Assembly: GCF_000213255.1 (NCBI RefSeq)
Contig: NC_015520.1
Span: 1,198,001 to 1,262,000, forward strand
Direction of reading: 5' to 3'
Origin: Mahella australiensis 50-1 BON
GTDB taxonomy: Bacteria; Bacillota; Clostridia; Mahellales; Mahellaceae
DNA length: 64,000 bases
Shown here: one piece after another, positions 16,906-27,181 of the stretch
Layout of the letters: every line of letters starts with the position of its first letter
Numbering within the stretch: position 1 is the stretch's first letter
The notes under the pieces: generated by a model
Database searches by the model: none
What the model was told of the DNA's origin: nothing
What the model saw: only the letters and a program-made list of their open reading frames with translations
Program-made: the position numbers and the translations under genes

Positions 16906-17682
16906 ATGAATAATAAATTTTTAGCAATAGCTACGGTAGCGGTAGCGGCGGTGGCTATAATTTTGGCCATAGGTATATTCGGCATAAGTGACGGGCAAGA
17001 AGCAGATAAAGCAAAGGTAATGTATGCGGCAGATGATGTCAAAATCGATAAATCTATACTCACCGCAGCAGGTGAGGGTAAAGTGATGGCTAAACCGGAC
17101 AGAGCCACTATAAACATGGGCGTACAGATAGACGACAAAGATGCTAAGACGGCTCAGACACAAAATGCTCAAAAGATGGATGCTGTGGTGAAAAAGCTGA
17201 AGGCTTTAGGTATAAGCGATGAGGACATAAAGACCTCACAGTACAATGTATTTCCACAGTATGATTATAGTGAGGATAAATCCACGCTCAGAGGTTATCA
17301 AGTGGTAAATATGGTCAACGTTACTATAAAAGACACTGCTAAACTGGGTGATATAATCGATCAAGCAACACAGGCTGGCGCCAATCGGATGGATAGTATT
17401 GCCTTTACTATAAGCGAGCCGGATAAGTATTATAACGAGGCTATAGCCAAAGCCATAGAGCAGGCCAAGGAAAAAGCCAACGTCATGGCTAATACGGCAG
17501 GCGTGAAGATAAAGGCTACTATAAATGTAAGCGAAACTACGGCAGGATATCAGCCGGTATACGATATGGGGGGAATGGAATATGCTAAGGATCTAGCCAC
17601 GACCGCTGCTGCTCCTACTCCCATAGCTTCAGGCCAGCTAGAAGTTAAAGCCAATGTAGTAGTGACATTTGAGATACAATGA
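16906..17682 (+). CDS. SIMPL-domain (DUF541) exported protein
   Basis: A 258-residue protein with an N-terminal signal anchor (about residues 5-25) followed by a SIMPL/DUF541 domain: AAGEGKVMAKPDRATINMGV at the start, ISDEDIKTSQYNVFPQYDY in the middle and a basic, Ala-rich helix near the end. Related proteins form oligomeric envelope-associated complexes, with oxidative-stress roles reported in some species. It lies 20 nt after the anti-sigma gene and before a terminator, so it is likely a target of the same ECF regulon. Confidence 0.85.
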   Translation: MNNKFLAIATVAVAAVAIILAIGIFGISDGQEADKAKVMYAADDVKIDKSILTAAGEGKVMAKPDRATINMGVQIDDKDAKTAQTQNAQKMDAVVKKLKALGISDEDIKTSQYNVFPQYDYSEDKSTLRGYQVVNMVNVTIKDTAKLGDIIDQATQAGANRMDSIAFTISEPDKYYNEAIAKAIEQAKEKANVMANTAGVKIKATINVSETTAGYQPVYDMGGMEYAKDLATTAAAPTPIASGQLEVKANVVVTFEIQ

Positions 17683-17696
17683 GCCCTTCCAATTAT

Positions 17697-17726
17697 AAAG
17701 GCAGGAATTACCTGCCTTTCTTTTTT
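17697..17726 (+). terminator. Intrinsic terminator of the ECF operon
   Basis: A perfect 9-bp stem AAAGGCAGG (17697-17705) / CCTGCCTTT (17711-17719) with loop AATTA is followed by CTTTTTT. Confidence 0.92.
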
Positions 17727-17790
17727 GCTTGATTTTAAACCGTAGGTGTGGTATCTTTGGTATGAACAGGTGAAAGGAAGAGGAGCATAT

Positions 17791-19008
17791 TTGCAGCGAC
17801 GAAGGCATGTGTATTACGATCTCCGTCATAATGTGCGGATGAACCTATATAATGGTATAGCCAGTTCTATAGCTATGAATTTGGTAATACCGTTTGTAGG
17901 TATTTTTGCCATGAGGCTGGGAGCAAATAATTTCGAAGTATCGCTTTTGAGCTCATTGCCAGCATTGGTTGCTATTATAGTTACTGTGCCTGGTTCAGCT
18001 TTTATAGATAAGATAAATGATAAAAAACGTGCTATAGGTATACTGATCTTAAGTGGCAGATTCTTTTTTGTGCTTATGGCATTGGTGCCTTTTTTGCCGA
18101 AACATATAAGGCCCATGGCACTTGTAATCGTATACGCCTTGATGAATTTACCTATTTCGATAATGAGCGTGGCATGGCAATCATTTATAGCAGATATTAT
18201 TCCTTTAAGGCAGCGTAGCAGTGTATTTGCCGTAAGAAATATATGGATAAGTATTGCCAGCGCTGTTGCGGTCATAGCGGGCGGGTGGCTGTTGGATGCC
18301 ATACCGTTTCCGACTGGTTATCAAATAGTATTTGTTATAGCCTTTTTTGCAGCTTTATTTGAATGGCACTATTTTATTTCTATTAGAGAGAATAAAGTTA
18401 CTCCTGCTGCAAAGGCATCTCAGCCGCAGGAGGATTCGTTATCTATAAGGGATATTTTGAATCAAGCGTTGCATGAGCCGACTTTTAGCCGTTTTTCTAT
18501 TACAACGTTGCTTTATCATTTTAGTTGGATGATGGTTTGGCCGGTATTTACCGTATATAAAGTGGATGTGCTCGGTGCTAATAATACATGGATGAGCATA
18601 TATACCTTAGCGGGTTCTATGGCGTCCGTTTTATTTTTCCGTTATTGGGGCAGGCTAGCTGATAAAAAGGGCAATAAACTGGTATTATCTTTAGCGGCTA
18701 TGGGATTAGGTCTGACGCCTTTAGTTTGGCTTTTCATTCATAGCCTGGAGTTGGCTGCTTTAGCCGATTTCGTAGGTGGTATTTTTACCGCAGGTTTTAA
18801 TTTGGTATTTTTTAACAGGGTATTAGAGATCGTGCCAGATAAGGGGCGTACCAGTTATATCGCATTTGTAACCACGTTGGTACAGGTAGCTGCTACGATA
18901 TCGCCGCTGGTGGGTATATGGCTGTATGAGTCGTTGGGTTTTGCTGCTACTATGATTATAACAGCTATATTTAGAGTAATTGCAGGATGGTTATATTTCA
19001 GATTATAA
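17791..19008 (+). CDS. MFS transporter
   Basis: A major-facilitator protein of about 405 residues with roughly 12 hydrophobic segments. The loop DKINDKKRAIG near residue 75 occupies the place of the MFS loop 2-3 signature, and GRLADKKGNKLVL near residue 292 is its C-half counterpart. The TTG at 17791 is favoured because AGGAG (17781-17785) is well placed; an upstream GTG in the same frame has no site. Substrate is not evident. It sits 12 nt before polA and may be co-transcribed. Confidence 0.85.
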   Translation: MQRRRHVYYDLRHNVRMNLYNGIASSIAMNLVIPFVGIFAMRLGANNFEVSLLSSLPALVAIIVTVPGSAFIDKINDKKRAIGILILSGRFFFVLMALVPFLPKHIRPMALVIVYALMNLPISIMSVAWQSFIADIIPLRQRSSVFAVRNIWISIASAVAVIAGGWLLDAIPFPTGYQIVFVIAFFAALFEWHYFISIRENKVTPAAKASQPQEDSLSIRDILNQALHEPTFSRFSITTLLYHFSWMMVWPVFTVYKVDVLGANNTWMSIYTLAGSMASVLFFRYWGRLADKKGNKLVLSLAAMGLGLTPLVWLFIHSLELAALADFVGGIFTAGFNLVFFNRVLEIVPDKGRTSYIAFVTTLVQVAATISPLVGIWLYESLGFAATMIITAIFRVIAGWLYFRL

Positions 19009-19020
19009 AGGAGAAATACT

Positions 19021-21573
19021 ATGAGCGACAAGATCATGCTGATAGACGGTAATAGTTTATTAAACAGGGCATTCTACGCTTTGCCGATGCTTACTAATGC
19101 TGAAGGACAATATACCAATGGTGTGTATGGCTTTTTAACAATGCTCTATAAAGTTATGGAACAGGAGAAGCCGACGCACATAGCTGTGGCGTTCGACCGA
19201 AAGGCTCCTACTTTCCGTCATGAGCAGTACGATGGTTATAAAGCCAAGAGAACCGGTATGCCAGATGAGATGGCTAGCCAACTGCCTGTTTTAAAAGAAG
19301 TATTGACAGCCATGAATATAAGAATATTTGAGATGGATGGTTATGAAGCCGATGACATACTTGGGACATTGGCAAATATGGCACATCAGAAAGGTATGGA
19401 AGTGGTGTTGGTAACAGGTGACAGAGATGCATTGCAGTTGGTCAAACCTGACGTAAAAGTTATTATAACCAAGAGAGGCATAACCGATGTAGAGGTTTGT
19501 GATGAACAAGCTATTACCCAAAGATACGGTATAAAACCAGAACAGCTTATCGATGTTAAGGGACTTATGGGGGATGCCTCGGACAATATACCTGGTGTGC
19601 CGGGCATAGGTGAAAAGACCGCTTTAAGGCTTATAAAACAATTCGGTAGCCTGGAGAGTGTATTAGAGCATATAGATGATGTGTCTGGGGATAAATTAAA
19701 AAAGCTGCTGACAGAATATAGGGAACAGGCCATCATGAGCAAGCAACTGGGTGCTATACAATGCTGCGTGCCTATAGATGATGATCTGGATAAATGCCGC
19801 TGCAAGGGCCCTGATGCAGTTAAGCTTAAAGAAATTTACCAAAGGCTGGATTTTAAGTCGTTATTGTCGAAGATACCTCAGAACAACGATGAAGAATTTG
19901 CAGATAAAGATCCCATTGGATCTGATGTATACAATGTGGGTGATGATGATATAGAACAGTTGGGCAAAGATTTAAGCAATGTAAATGAGTTATGCGTGTA
20001 TTCCAACGACGTATTATCCTTATCCGAGGACGAGCTGAAAGTATATAATATTTCTGTTAAACAATCAGTGCCGGATATAGTAGCCGCTGTTTTATCTAAT
20101 CCAAAAGTACATAAACACGTATACGATGCTAAAAGACTGATAGTCTCTATGAATAAATCCCATATAAATGTCAAAGGCATAGACTTTGATGCTATGATAG
20201 CTGCTTATTTATTAGATCCGTCACAGAGTAATTACGATATAAAGCGCCTTGTCAAACAATATCTCGAGATAGATGACGATGCCGCATCGCATGCGGGCTA
20301 CTTGTGGCGTTTGATGAATATCATGCTACCGCAGATAAAGGAAAATGAAATGAATGCTCTTTTCTATGATATAGAAATGCCGTTGACGCGCGTACTGGCT
20401 GATATGGAGATAAATGGATTTACTGTAGATGTTCAAATGCTGAAAGAATTGGCCGATGATTTTGAAAGAATGATAGATGGATTGACTAAGGAAATATATG
20501 CGTTGGCTGGAGAAGAATTTAATATAAATTCGCCTAAACAATTGGGCGCTATACTATTTGAAAAGTTGAAACTCCCGGTGGGCAAAAAGACCAAAACCGG
20601 TTATTCCACCGATATAGAAGTACTGAAGCAATTGCAGCTCCAGCATGATATAGTTCCCAAAATAATAGATTATCGGCAATTGACCAAACTAAAGTCTACA
20701 TATATAGACGGGCTGATGAATATGGCTGATCCCATAACGCATAAGATCCATTCAAAGTTTAATCAAACTGTTACGGTGACTGGTCGTATAAGCAGTACAG
20801 AACCCAATTTGCAGAATATACCGGTGAAAACCGAATTGGGCCATCAGATACGCAAGGCATTTGTCCCGAGTTCATCCGATTATCTGCTGCTCGATGCCGA
20901 TTATTCTCAAATAGAACTGCGCGTATTGGCGCATATGTCGCAGGATCAAAACATGATAGATGCTTTCTTAAAAGGGCAGGATATTCATGCGCGCACCGCC
21001 TCGGAGGTATTTGGCATCCCGTTGGAACAGGTAACGCCGCTGATGAGGAGTAGGGCTAAAGCGGTCAATTTTGGTATAGTATATGGCATAAGCGATTTCG
21101 GTTTGGCCAGGAACATAGGTATTAGCCGCAGCGAGGCAAAACAATATATAGAGCAATATTTTGCCCGCTATAACGGTGTAAGGCGTTTTATGGATGAAAC
21201 CATACAATTTGCAAAGAAACATGGTTATGTTACCACTATGTTTAAACGTCGCCGTTATTTGCCGGAATTAGCATCGTCTAACCGCACCGTTCGATCCTTT
21301 GGCGAACGGGCGGCTATGAATACACCTATACAAGGCACTGCTGCCGATATAATAAAGAAGGCCATGGTTGATATTTATAACGCTCTTAAAGAAAATGAAT
21401 ATCGTTCCAAACTGATACTCCAGGTGCACGACGAGCTTATAATAGAAGTGCATAGAGATGAGGTAGATGAAATAAGGGATTTGGTTAAAGATAAGATGGA
21501 GGGCGTGGTGAAGATGGATGTGCCGCTGGTCGCCGACATACATGTCGGAGAAAACTGGTACGATGCCAAATGA
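19021..21573 (+). CDS. polA: DNA polymerase I
   Basis: An 850-residue family A DNA polymerase for repair and Okazaki fragment processing. The N-terminal 5'-3' nuclease domain (1-290) has AFDRKAPTFRH, YEADD and the GVPGIGEKTA helix-hairpin-helix. The middle domain lacks the Asp-x-Glu exonuclease pair (NELCVYSND occupies its place), so proofreading is probably absent, as in other Firmicute PolA. The polymerase domain has DYSQIELRVLAH, the O-helix RSRAKAVNFGIVYG and QVHDELIIEV. ATG at 19021 follows AAAGGAG. It overlaps coaE by 11 nt. Confidence 0.96.
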   Translation: MSDKIMLIDGNSLLNRAFYALPMLTNAEGQYTNGVYGFLTMLYKVMEQEKPTHIAVAFDRKAPTFRHEQYDGYKAKRTGMPDEMASQLPVLKEVLTAMNIRIFEMDGYEADDILGTLANMAHQKGMEVVLVTGDRDALQLVKPDVKVIITKRGITDVEVCDEQAITQRYGIKPEQLIDVKGLMGDASDNIPGVPGIGEKTALRLIKQFGSLESVLEHIDDVSGDKLKKLLTEYREQAIMSKQLGAIQCCVPIDDDLDKCRCKGPDAVKLKEIYQRLDFKSLLSKIPQNNDEEFADKDPIGSDVYNVGDDDIEQLGKDLSNVNELCVYSNDVLSLSEDELKVYNISVKQSVPDIVAAVLSNPKVHKHVYDAKRLIVSMNKSHINVKGIDFDAMIAAYLLDPSQSNYDIKRLVKQYLEIDDDAASHAGYLWRLMNIMLPQIKENEMNALFYDIEMPLTRVLADMEINGFTVDVQMLKELADDFERMIDGLTKEIYALAGEEFNINSPKQLGAILFEKLKLPVGKKTKTGYSTDIEVLKQLQLQHDIVPKIIDYRQLTKLKSTYIDGLMNMADPITHKIHSKFNQTVTVTGRISSTEPNLQNIPVKTELGHQIRKAFVPSSSDYLLLDADYSQIELRVLAHMSQDQNMIDAFLKGQDIHARTASEVFGIPLEQVTPLMRSRAKAVNFGIVYGISDFGLARNIGISRSEAKQYIEQYFARYNGVRRFMDETIQFAKKHGYVTTMFKRRRYLPELASSNRTVRSFGERAAMNTPIQGTAADIIKKAMVDIYNALKENEYRSKLILQVHDELIIEVHRDEVDEIRDLVKDKMEGVVKMDVPLVADIHVGENWYDAK

Positions 21574-22171
21574 TATGAAAATTATAGGCTTGACTGGCGG
21601 TATAGGCAGCGGTAAAAGCACTGTGGCAAGTATACTAGCTGATAATGGCGCCTATGTTATAGATGCTGATAAAGTGGGTCATAAGGTGTATTATAAAGGT
21701 GGGCCGGCATGGGATGCTGTCGTTAAGGCTTTTGGGACAGGCATATTAAATGAGAACGGTGATATCGACCGCAGGAAGCTGGCAGCTATAGTTTTTCATG
21801 ATAACAAAAAGCTGAACATGTTGAATGCCATAGTGCATCCAATTATAGCGCGGGAGGTATCGCAGCGTATCGACAATGCCAGGGGTAAAGGTGTTGAATT
21901 GGTGGTTGTAGAAGCAGCTTTATTGATTGAGTCGGGATGGTATAAAATGGCGGACGAGGTTTGGCTGATTACTGCCGATCAAGAGATACGTTTGCATAGA
22001 ATAATGCAGCGCGACGATATATCCATAGAGGAAGCGCGCCTGCGTATGCAAAGTCAGATGCCGGATGATGAGAAGGCCGAATATGCCGATATTATTATAG
22101 TAAATAATAATGGTATAGAAGATTTGAAACATAAGGTTAAAGAAGCATTGCAGCGAGAGGGAGGGCAATGA
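21563..22171 (+). CDS. coaE: Dephospho-CoA kinase
   Basis: Last step of coenzyme A synthesis: phosphorylates dephospho-CoA at the ribose 3' hydroxyl. About 202 residues. The P-loop GLTGGIGSGKSTVA starts near residue 8; IDADKVGHKVY and IVHPII are further family motifs, and RMQSQMPDDEK is the lid/CoA segment. I chose ATG 21563, inside the polA end and 12 nt after GGAG; ATG 21575 is the alternative. A longer upstream frame is unlikely. It overlaps the next gene by 4 nt. Confidence 0.94.
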   Translation: MPNDMKIIGLTGGIGSGKSTVASILADNGAYVIDADKVGHKVYYKGGPAWDAVVKAFGTGILNENGDIDRRKLAAIVFHDNKKLNMLNAIVHPIIAREVSQRIDNARGKGVELVVVEAALLIESGWYKMADEVWLITADQEIRLHRIMQRDDISIEEARLRMQSQMPDDEKAEYADIIIVNNNGIEDLKHKVKEALQREGGQ

Positions 22172-22719
22172 GGGGACGTATAATTGCTTTAGTTTTTGTA
22201 GGAATTATTATTGTTGGTATTCTGGTTTATCATTTGCCGTACTTCCAGCGTATAATCTATCCACTGGAATATGATGAGTATATATGGCCTACGGCATATG
22301 AACATGGTATAGACCCACGGTTGGTGGCTGCGGTTATATACGTGGAGAGTAGATTTCAACCTGAAGCTCGGTCTCATAAACATGCTATGGGCCTTATGCA
22401 GATAACACCGGATACCGGCCGATGGATAGCGCAGCGTCTCGGTATAAGCGGATACCATGAGAATATGTTAAATGACCCTAAAACGAATATAAGATTTGGC
22501 GTATGGTATATTGAAGATCTGAAACGGGAATTCGATGATGATATGGTGTTGGTATTGGCGGCATATAATGCAGGACGAGGCAATGTAAAGCAATGGCTGG
22601 AAAAAGGCTTGATCGAGCAAGGAAAAGGTACAGATGGCATACCGTTTGCTGAAACCAAGGAATATGTGGCTAAGGTTATGGATGCTTATGAGCATTATAA
22701 AGGATTATATAACGATTAA
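22168..22719 (+). CDS. Membrane-anchored lytic transglycosylase (SLT domain)
   Basis: Cleaves peptidoglycan glycan strands with formation of 1,6-anhydromuramic acid. The 183-residue protein has an N-terminal helix (about 5-21) and a compact SLT domain: catalytic Glu60 in VIYVESRF, then HAMGLMQITPDT, FGVWYIEDL and LAAYNAGRGNV, the usual four motifs. Its ATGA overlap with coaE indicates translational coupling, as in many Clostridia. Confidence 0.93.
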   Translation: MRGRIIALVFVGIIIVGILVYHLPYFQRIIYPLEYDEYIWPTAYEHGIDPRLVAAVIYVESRFQPEARSHKHAMGLMQITPDTGRWIAQRLGISGYHENMLNDPKTNIRFGVWYIEDLKREFDDDMVLVLAAYNAGRGNVKQWLEKGLIEQGKGTDGIPFAETKEYVAKVMDAYEHYKGLYND

Positions 22720-22734
22720 AGGAGAGGATGAAAT

Positions 22735-23778
22735 ATGATGGAGAAGATGAAGGTGGCTCGTATGGTGGGTATAAGGGATATGCGCATGGAGCAGGAAGAT
22801 ATACCGACTATAGAAGATGATGAAGTGCTCGTGAAGATCGAGTACGTAGGTATATGTGGTTCTGATGTGCACTATTATGAATATGGGCGTATAGGAGATC
22901 ATGTGGTGAATAAACCGCTCATACTTGGCCATGAGTGCGCCGGTACAGTGGTAGAAGTGGGCAAGGATGTTGTTTCGCTTAAGGCCGGCGACAGGGTGGC
23001 ATTGGAGCCGGGACGTACTTGCGGTAAATGTTGGTACTGCAAAACCGGCAGATATAATCTTTGCCGTGATGTGGTATTCATGGCTACACCCCCTGTGGAT
23101 GGAGCTTTTGCGGAGTACGTGGCTTATCCTGCGGATATGGCGTTTAAGCTGCCGGATAATGTGAGCACTATGGAAGGTGCATTGGTGGAACCATTGGCTG
23201 TGGGTATACATGCTGCCAACCAGGCGGATGTGAGATTGGGACAATCTGTGGCCATACTGGGTGCCGGTTGCATAGGTTTGATGGCATTCAAGGCTGTTAA
23301 GGCTATGGGTGCCGGAGACGTTTATATAACCGATACGATAGATAGCCGCTTGCAGTTTGCTGCTAAATATGGAGCTAAGGTATTTAACCCTAGAAATGAA
23401 GACGTTGTAGCATCTATACAGGGGCTTACGAATGATGAGGGGTCGGACATAGTGATAGAAACGGCTGGTGCAATACCCAGTACAAGACAGACGATAGATA
23501 TAGTAAGACGCGGTGGCACGATAGTGCTGGTAGGATTGGTTCCGGATGGAGAGGTTTCGCTAAATGTGGCACGTCTAATAGACAAGGAGGCCCAAATAAA
23601 GACGGTTTTCCGCTACAGGAATATTTACCCGAGCGCTATAAAAGCCATAGCGGATGGTAATATAGATGTTAAATCCATGGTAACGAATACTTTTGATTTC
23701 GATGATGTTAAACAAGCGTTTGACTATGTTGTAAGCAATAAAAGTGAAGTAATAAAAGCTGTTATAAAAATGGAGTAA
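22735..23778 (+). CDS. Zinc-dependent polyol/alcohol dehydrogenase (sorbitol dehydrogenase-like)
   Basis: A 347-residue medium-chain dehydrogenase. The catalytic zinc Cys is in GICGSDVH, with GHECAG following; the structural zinc cysteines are in TCGKCWYCKTGRYNLC; the nucleotide-binding loop is AILGAGCIGL. Overall it resembles sorbitol/xylitol dehydrogenases, with the polyol as a likely substrate, but specificity cannot be read from sequence. It lies 6 nt before the sensor kinase gene, so it borders the carbohydrate region and may belong to it. Confidence 0.88.
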   Translation: MMEKMKVARMVGIRDMRMEQEDIPTIEDDEVLVKIEYVGICGSDVHYYEYGRIGDHVVNKPLILGHECAGTVVEVGKDVVSLKAGDRVALEPGRTCGKCWYCKTGRYNLCRDVVFMATPPVDGAFAEYVAYPADMAFKLPDNVSTMEGALVEPLAVGIHAANQADVRLGQSVAILGAGCIGLMAFKAVKAMGAGDVYITDTIDSRLQFAAKYGAKVFNPRNEDVVASIQGLTNDEGSDIVIETAGAIPSTRQTIDIVRRGGTIVLVGLVPDGEVSLNVARLIDKEAQIKTVFRYRNIYPSAIKAIADGNIDVKSMVTNTFDFDDVKQAFDYVVSNKSEVIKAVIKME

Positions 23779-23783
23779 AACAT

Positions 23784-25547
23784 ATGCTGATAAAGCGGCT
23801 AAATGATATGCCCCTTAGAGATAAGCTGATGGTGTCTTATTTTATAATATTGGCATTGGCCCTGTCAATATTTGGAGCTTTTGCTTTTGAAAGAGCATCC
23901 GCTGTTATAAAGCAGCAAGTACAGGCTTCCACTCAACAAACTGTTATTCAAGCGAAGAATAATTTGCAGTCTTATATGCGGGACGTGGAAAATGTTTTGA
24001 TGAAAATCCATGTTGATTCAACTGTACAAAATGTATTGGGTAAGCCTCAGCCGAATAATGGTTTTCAGCTAAACAGAGATATCAAAAACTTGGAAAGTGC
24101 TATATTAGGAGCCGATATTTTCAGGAAAAAAACATCTTCTATTCAATTGTTTGCGTTTAATAAGGCTGACTATCCTTCTATAAATTTAGGTGATTCTATA
24201 TTTTCCAGCAATGATGTAGAGCAGGAGGATTGGTTTAGACGTACGGTTGAAATGGGCGGAAAGATATATTGGTATATAAATGGGAGGCAGATATGCTCGG
24301 CGCGCCTTATAATAGACGTTAGCGATCCTCGACGCGTATTAGGAGTAGTAAATGCCAGTGTAGATATAACACAATTTCTTGGAGGAGTGGATAGGATAAG
24401 AATTGGTAAAACAGGCAAGGTATTCCTTGTAAACGATGATAGAATAATAGCCGGTACAGAAAGCGAATTGACGCGTATGCTAAGCAATGAACCGGGCTTT
24501 TTTTCTACGATATATGAAAATAAGCAAGGCAGTGTGTTCAAAGGATTAAACAAAAATGAATATTTAATAATATATGATGAACTGATCGGCCCAAAATTAA
24601 AAGTGGTAGGCACCGTACCTACTTCAGAACTTGTGGAAAATATAGGAATAATACGCAATGCTTTATTTTTAATAGCAGCTATAAGCCTTATTATCGCTTT
24701 TTTATCATCTATATTTATTTCGTATAAAATATCGGCGCCTATATATGCATTAGCTGATCGTATGAAGAGCTTTGACAGCGATCAATATACCAAGGTTCCC
24801 GTATATTCAAATGACGAGATAGGCGAGATCTATAATAGTTTTAACAAAATGCTGGAAAGAATCCAGCAGCTTATAGATGAGGTCAATGAACAAAGCCGCA
24901 GAGAGAAAGAGGCTGAAATGAAAGCTTTGCAGGCCCAGATAAATCCGCACTTTTTATATAACACCCTTGATTCTATAAATTGGCTGGCTATAAAAGCTGG
25001 GGCTGACGATATAAGCCTTATGGTCAATTCATTGGCCAATTTTCTTCGTTTTAGCCTGAATAAAGGCAGAGAATTTATCAGCATAGCTAATGAACTGGAA
25101 CAGGTAAGAAGTTACATTATTATTCAAAAGTTCCGGTTTAAAAACAAATTCGATGTGATCTATCATATCCATGAAGAAGTATTATCGTATACCATAATAA
25201 AGCTCACACTTCAACCACTAGTAGAAAATGCTATAAACCATGGCTTTGATGGAATAGAGTATAAGGGATTGATTGAAATAAAAGCCTATAAAGATGAAAA
25301 GTATATTCATCTTCAAGTTAACGACAATGGCAAAGGCGCTGATATAGACAGCTTAAACAAAATGCTGCTTGAAGGCGGGGGAGAGTCGATGAATGAGATG
25401 GGGTATGGTATACGAAATGTCAATGAACGCCTTAAGCTTTATTTTGGAGAGGGCTGCGGTTTGTACTTTGAGGATAGCCAATATGGAGGAATAACAGCAA
25501 ATATTAAGGTGCGCGCCGTACTATTCGGGCGGATGGAGGAAGGCTGA
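23784..25547 (+). CDS. YesM-like sensor histidine kinase
   Basis: A 587-residue membrane kinase of the LytS/YesM group (His_kinase family). A first helix (about 17-38) is followed by an extracytoplasmic Cache-like domain, a second helix (about 290-315), a HAMP domain (ISAPIYALADRMKSF) and the kinase core, with phospho-acceptor His389 in QINPHFLYNTL. ATP-binding motifs are LQPLVENAINHG, DNGKG and GIRNVNERL. The partner regulator follows 1 nt later. In Bacillus, YesMN controls rhamnogalacturonan uptake; the neighbourhood here suggests the same kind of signal. Confidence 0.93.
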   Translation: MLIKRLNDMPLRDKLMVSYFIILALALSIFGAFAFERASAVIKQQVQASTQQTVIQAKNNLQSYMRDVENVLMKIHVDSTVQNVLGKPQPNNGFQLNRDIKNLESAILGADIFRKKTSSIQLFAFNKADYPSINLGDSIFSSNDVEQEDWFRRTVEMGGKIYWYINGRQICSARLIIDVSDPRRVLGVVNASVDITQFLGGVDRIRIGKTGKVFLVNDDRIIAGTESELTRMLSNEPGFFSTIYENKQGSVFKGLNKNEYLIIYDELIGPKLKVVGTVPTSELVENIGIIRNALFLIAAISLIIAFLSSIFISYKISAPIYALADRMKSFDSDQYTKVPVYSNDEIGEIYNSFNKMLERIQQLIDEVNEQSRREKEAEMKALQAQINPHFLYNTLDSINWLAIKAGADDISLMVNSLANFLRFSLNKGREFISIANELEQVRSYIIIQKFRFKNKFDVIYHIHEEVLSYTIIKLTLQPLVENAINHGFDGIEYKGLIEIKAYKDEKYIHLQVNDNGKGADIDSLNKMLLEGGGESMNEMGYGIRNVNERLKLYFGEGCGLYFEDSQYGGITANIKVRAVLFGRMEEG

Positions 25548-25548
25548 T

Positions 25549-27138
25549 ATGATTGGTCTGCTAATAGTAGATGATGAGGAGACTATAAGACAAGGACTTA
25601 GGGATTATATCCCGTGGAATGAGATGGGCATAAATATCCTGGGCACAGCAGAAGATGGTATAAACGCTTTAGAGAAAATAAAGGAACTAAAACCAGATAT
25701 TGTAATGGCGGATATAAGGATGCCGCGTATGGACGGTTTGCAGCTAGCCCAACGGCTTAAAAATATAGCTCCGGAAATAAAGATGATATTTCTTACTGGC
25801 TATGATGATTTTTCCTATGCTAAACAAGCTGTAACCTTGAACGTAGAAGATTATATATTAAAGCCGGTTTCTCGCAACGACCTTATAGAATGTATACAAA
25901 GGGTCAAAAATAAGTTGCTCGATGAAGAAAAAGAGCGCGAGGAAAGAACGGCGTTGAGGAAACATATTGCGGAGAGCTTGCCTTTTCTAAAAGCATGGTT
26001 TTTTAGCGCTGTTGAACAGAAAGATGATATATGGCAAAGATTATCAGCCATAAATATAGATCTTGAAGAAGAGGCATTCATAGCCATGGTTGTAACCATA
26101 GACGATGTAAATATCCAAGATGCGGATGGCGACTATTATGCCTTGTTTAAATTGTATAATAGTATAAAACTCATACTCGATGAAACAGAGAATACGAAAT
26201 CAGTGGCATTTTTCGAGGATCGTACTTTTACGATTATATTGAGTTTCCCTTGTAATATTACTCAGAATATTATGGGCGATATTGTACTCAATATAGCATA
26301 TAAGATAAAAGACTTACTGGATTATGCCCTCGATGGCTCATATACTATAGGGGTAGGACAGTTGGTAAATGATATAAAATATATTGAAAGTAGTTATAAA
26401 GGTGCTCTGGAAGCCTGTGAACATAGATTCTATATGGGGGAAAAACAGATCATATATATAAGCGATGTAGAGCCTGCGATAAAAGAACAGCGGCATAAAA
26501 TGCCTGAAGGTGAAGAATTTATGACTATTGTTAAGGTGGGCGATGAACAAAGGGCCAAAGCTTTTTTAAGAGATATGTTTGAAGATATGAGAGACCGACG
26601 CGAGGATATCGATATTGTAAAAAGAGCATGCCTGGAGCTTATTGTATATACGTCCAGGGCTATGTATGAGATAGGTGAACGTCCGGAAGTGCTCTTTAGC
26701 AAAACCGATCCATGGTATGAGATAAATAGGCGTTTTACAATAGATCAGCTATATGATTTTATGGCTGGTGTGATAGATGTTGTAATGGGACATTTATCCA
26801 TACAAAGGAAATCCAGAAATCAAAAAATAGTAGACGAGGTAAAGAGTATAATAGCTACAGAATATGCCAAGGATATCTCGTTGGAAACAGTGGCGGGAAA
26901 GGTATATATATCACCGTGTTATTTAAGCTCTATTTTCAGTCAGGAGGCTGGGATAACATTTAAAGAATACCTTATAGAGGTGCGTATAGATAAGGCTAAA
27001 GAATTATTGAAAGAGCCATCTGTTAAAATATACGAAGTCGCGGAAAGCGTGGGCTATAACGATTCGCATTATTTTAGCCAGTTATTCAAAAAATATACAG
27101 GACTTACACCTGCTCAATATCGTGATTCTCAAATATAA
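25549..27138 (+). CDS. YesN-like response regulator (receiver plus AraC HTH)
   Basis: A 529-residue regulator. The receiver domain (1-120) has acidic residues Asp8-Asp9, phospho-acceptor Asp55 in IVMADIRMPRMDG and the Lys in ILKPVS. A long middle region follows. The C-terminal AraC-type double helix-turn-helix (about 425-527) ends in VGYNDSHYFSQLFKKYTG. It is read with the kinase and precedes a sugar ABC importer, the usual target of such pairs. The importer promoter region contains paired inverted repeats. Confidence 0.94.
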   Translation: MIGLLIVDDEETIRQGLRDYIPWNEMGINILGTAEDGINALEKIKELKPDIVMADIRMPRMDGLQLAQRLKNIAPEIKMIFLTGYDDFSYAKQAVTLNVEDYILKPVSRNDLIECIQRVKNKLLDEEKEREERTALRKHIAESLPFLKAWFFSAVEQKDDIWQRLSAINIDLEEEAFIAMVVTIDDVNIQDADGDYYALFKLYNSIKLILDETENTKSVAFFEDRTFTIILSFPCNITQNIMGDIVLNIAYKIKDLLDYALDGSYTIGVGQLVNDIKYIESSYKGALEACEHRFYMGEKQIIYISDVEPAIKEQRHKMPEGEEFMTIVKVGDEQRAKAFLRDMFEDMRDRREDIDIVKRACLELIVYTSRAMYEIGERPEVLFSKTDPWYEINRRFTIDQLYDFMAGVIDVVMGHLSIQRKSRNQKIVDEVKSIIATEYAKDISLETVAGKVYISPCYLSSIFSQEAGITFKEYLIEVRIDKAKELLKEPSVKIYEVAESVGYNDSHYFSQLFKKYTGLTPAQYRDSQI

Positions 27139-27181
27139 AAAGAAAACAAACCAAATAAAAAGTTTACCATATTTATCATTT

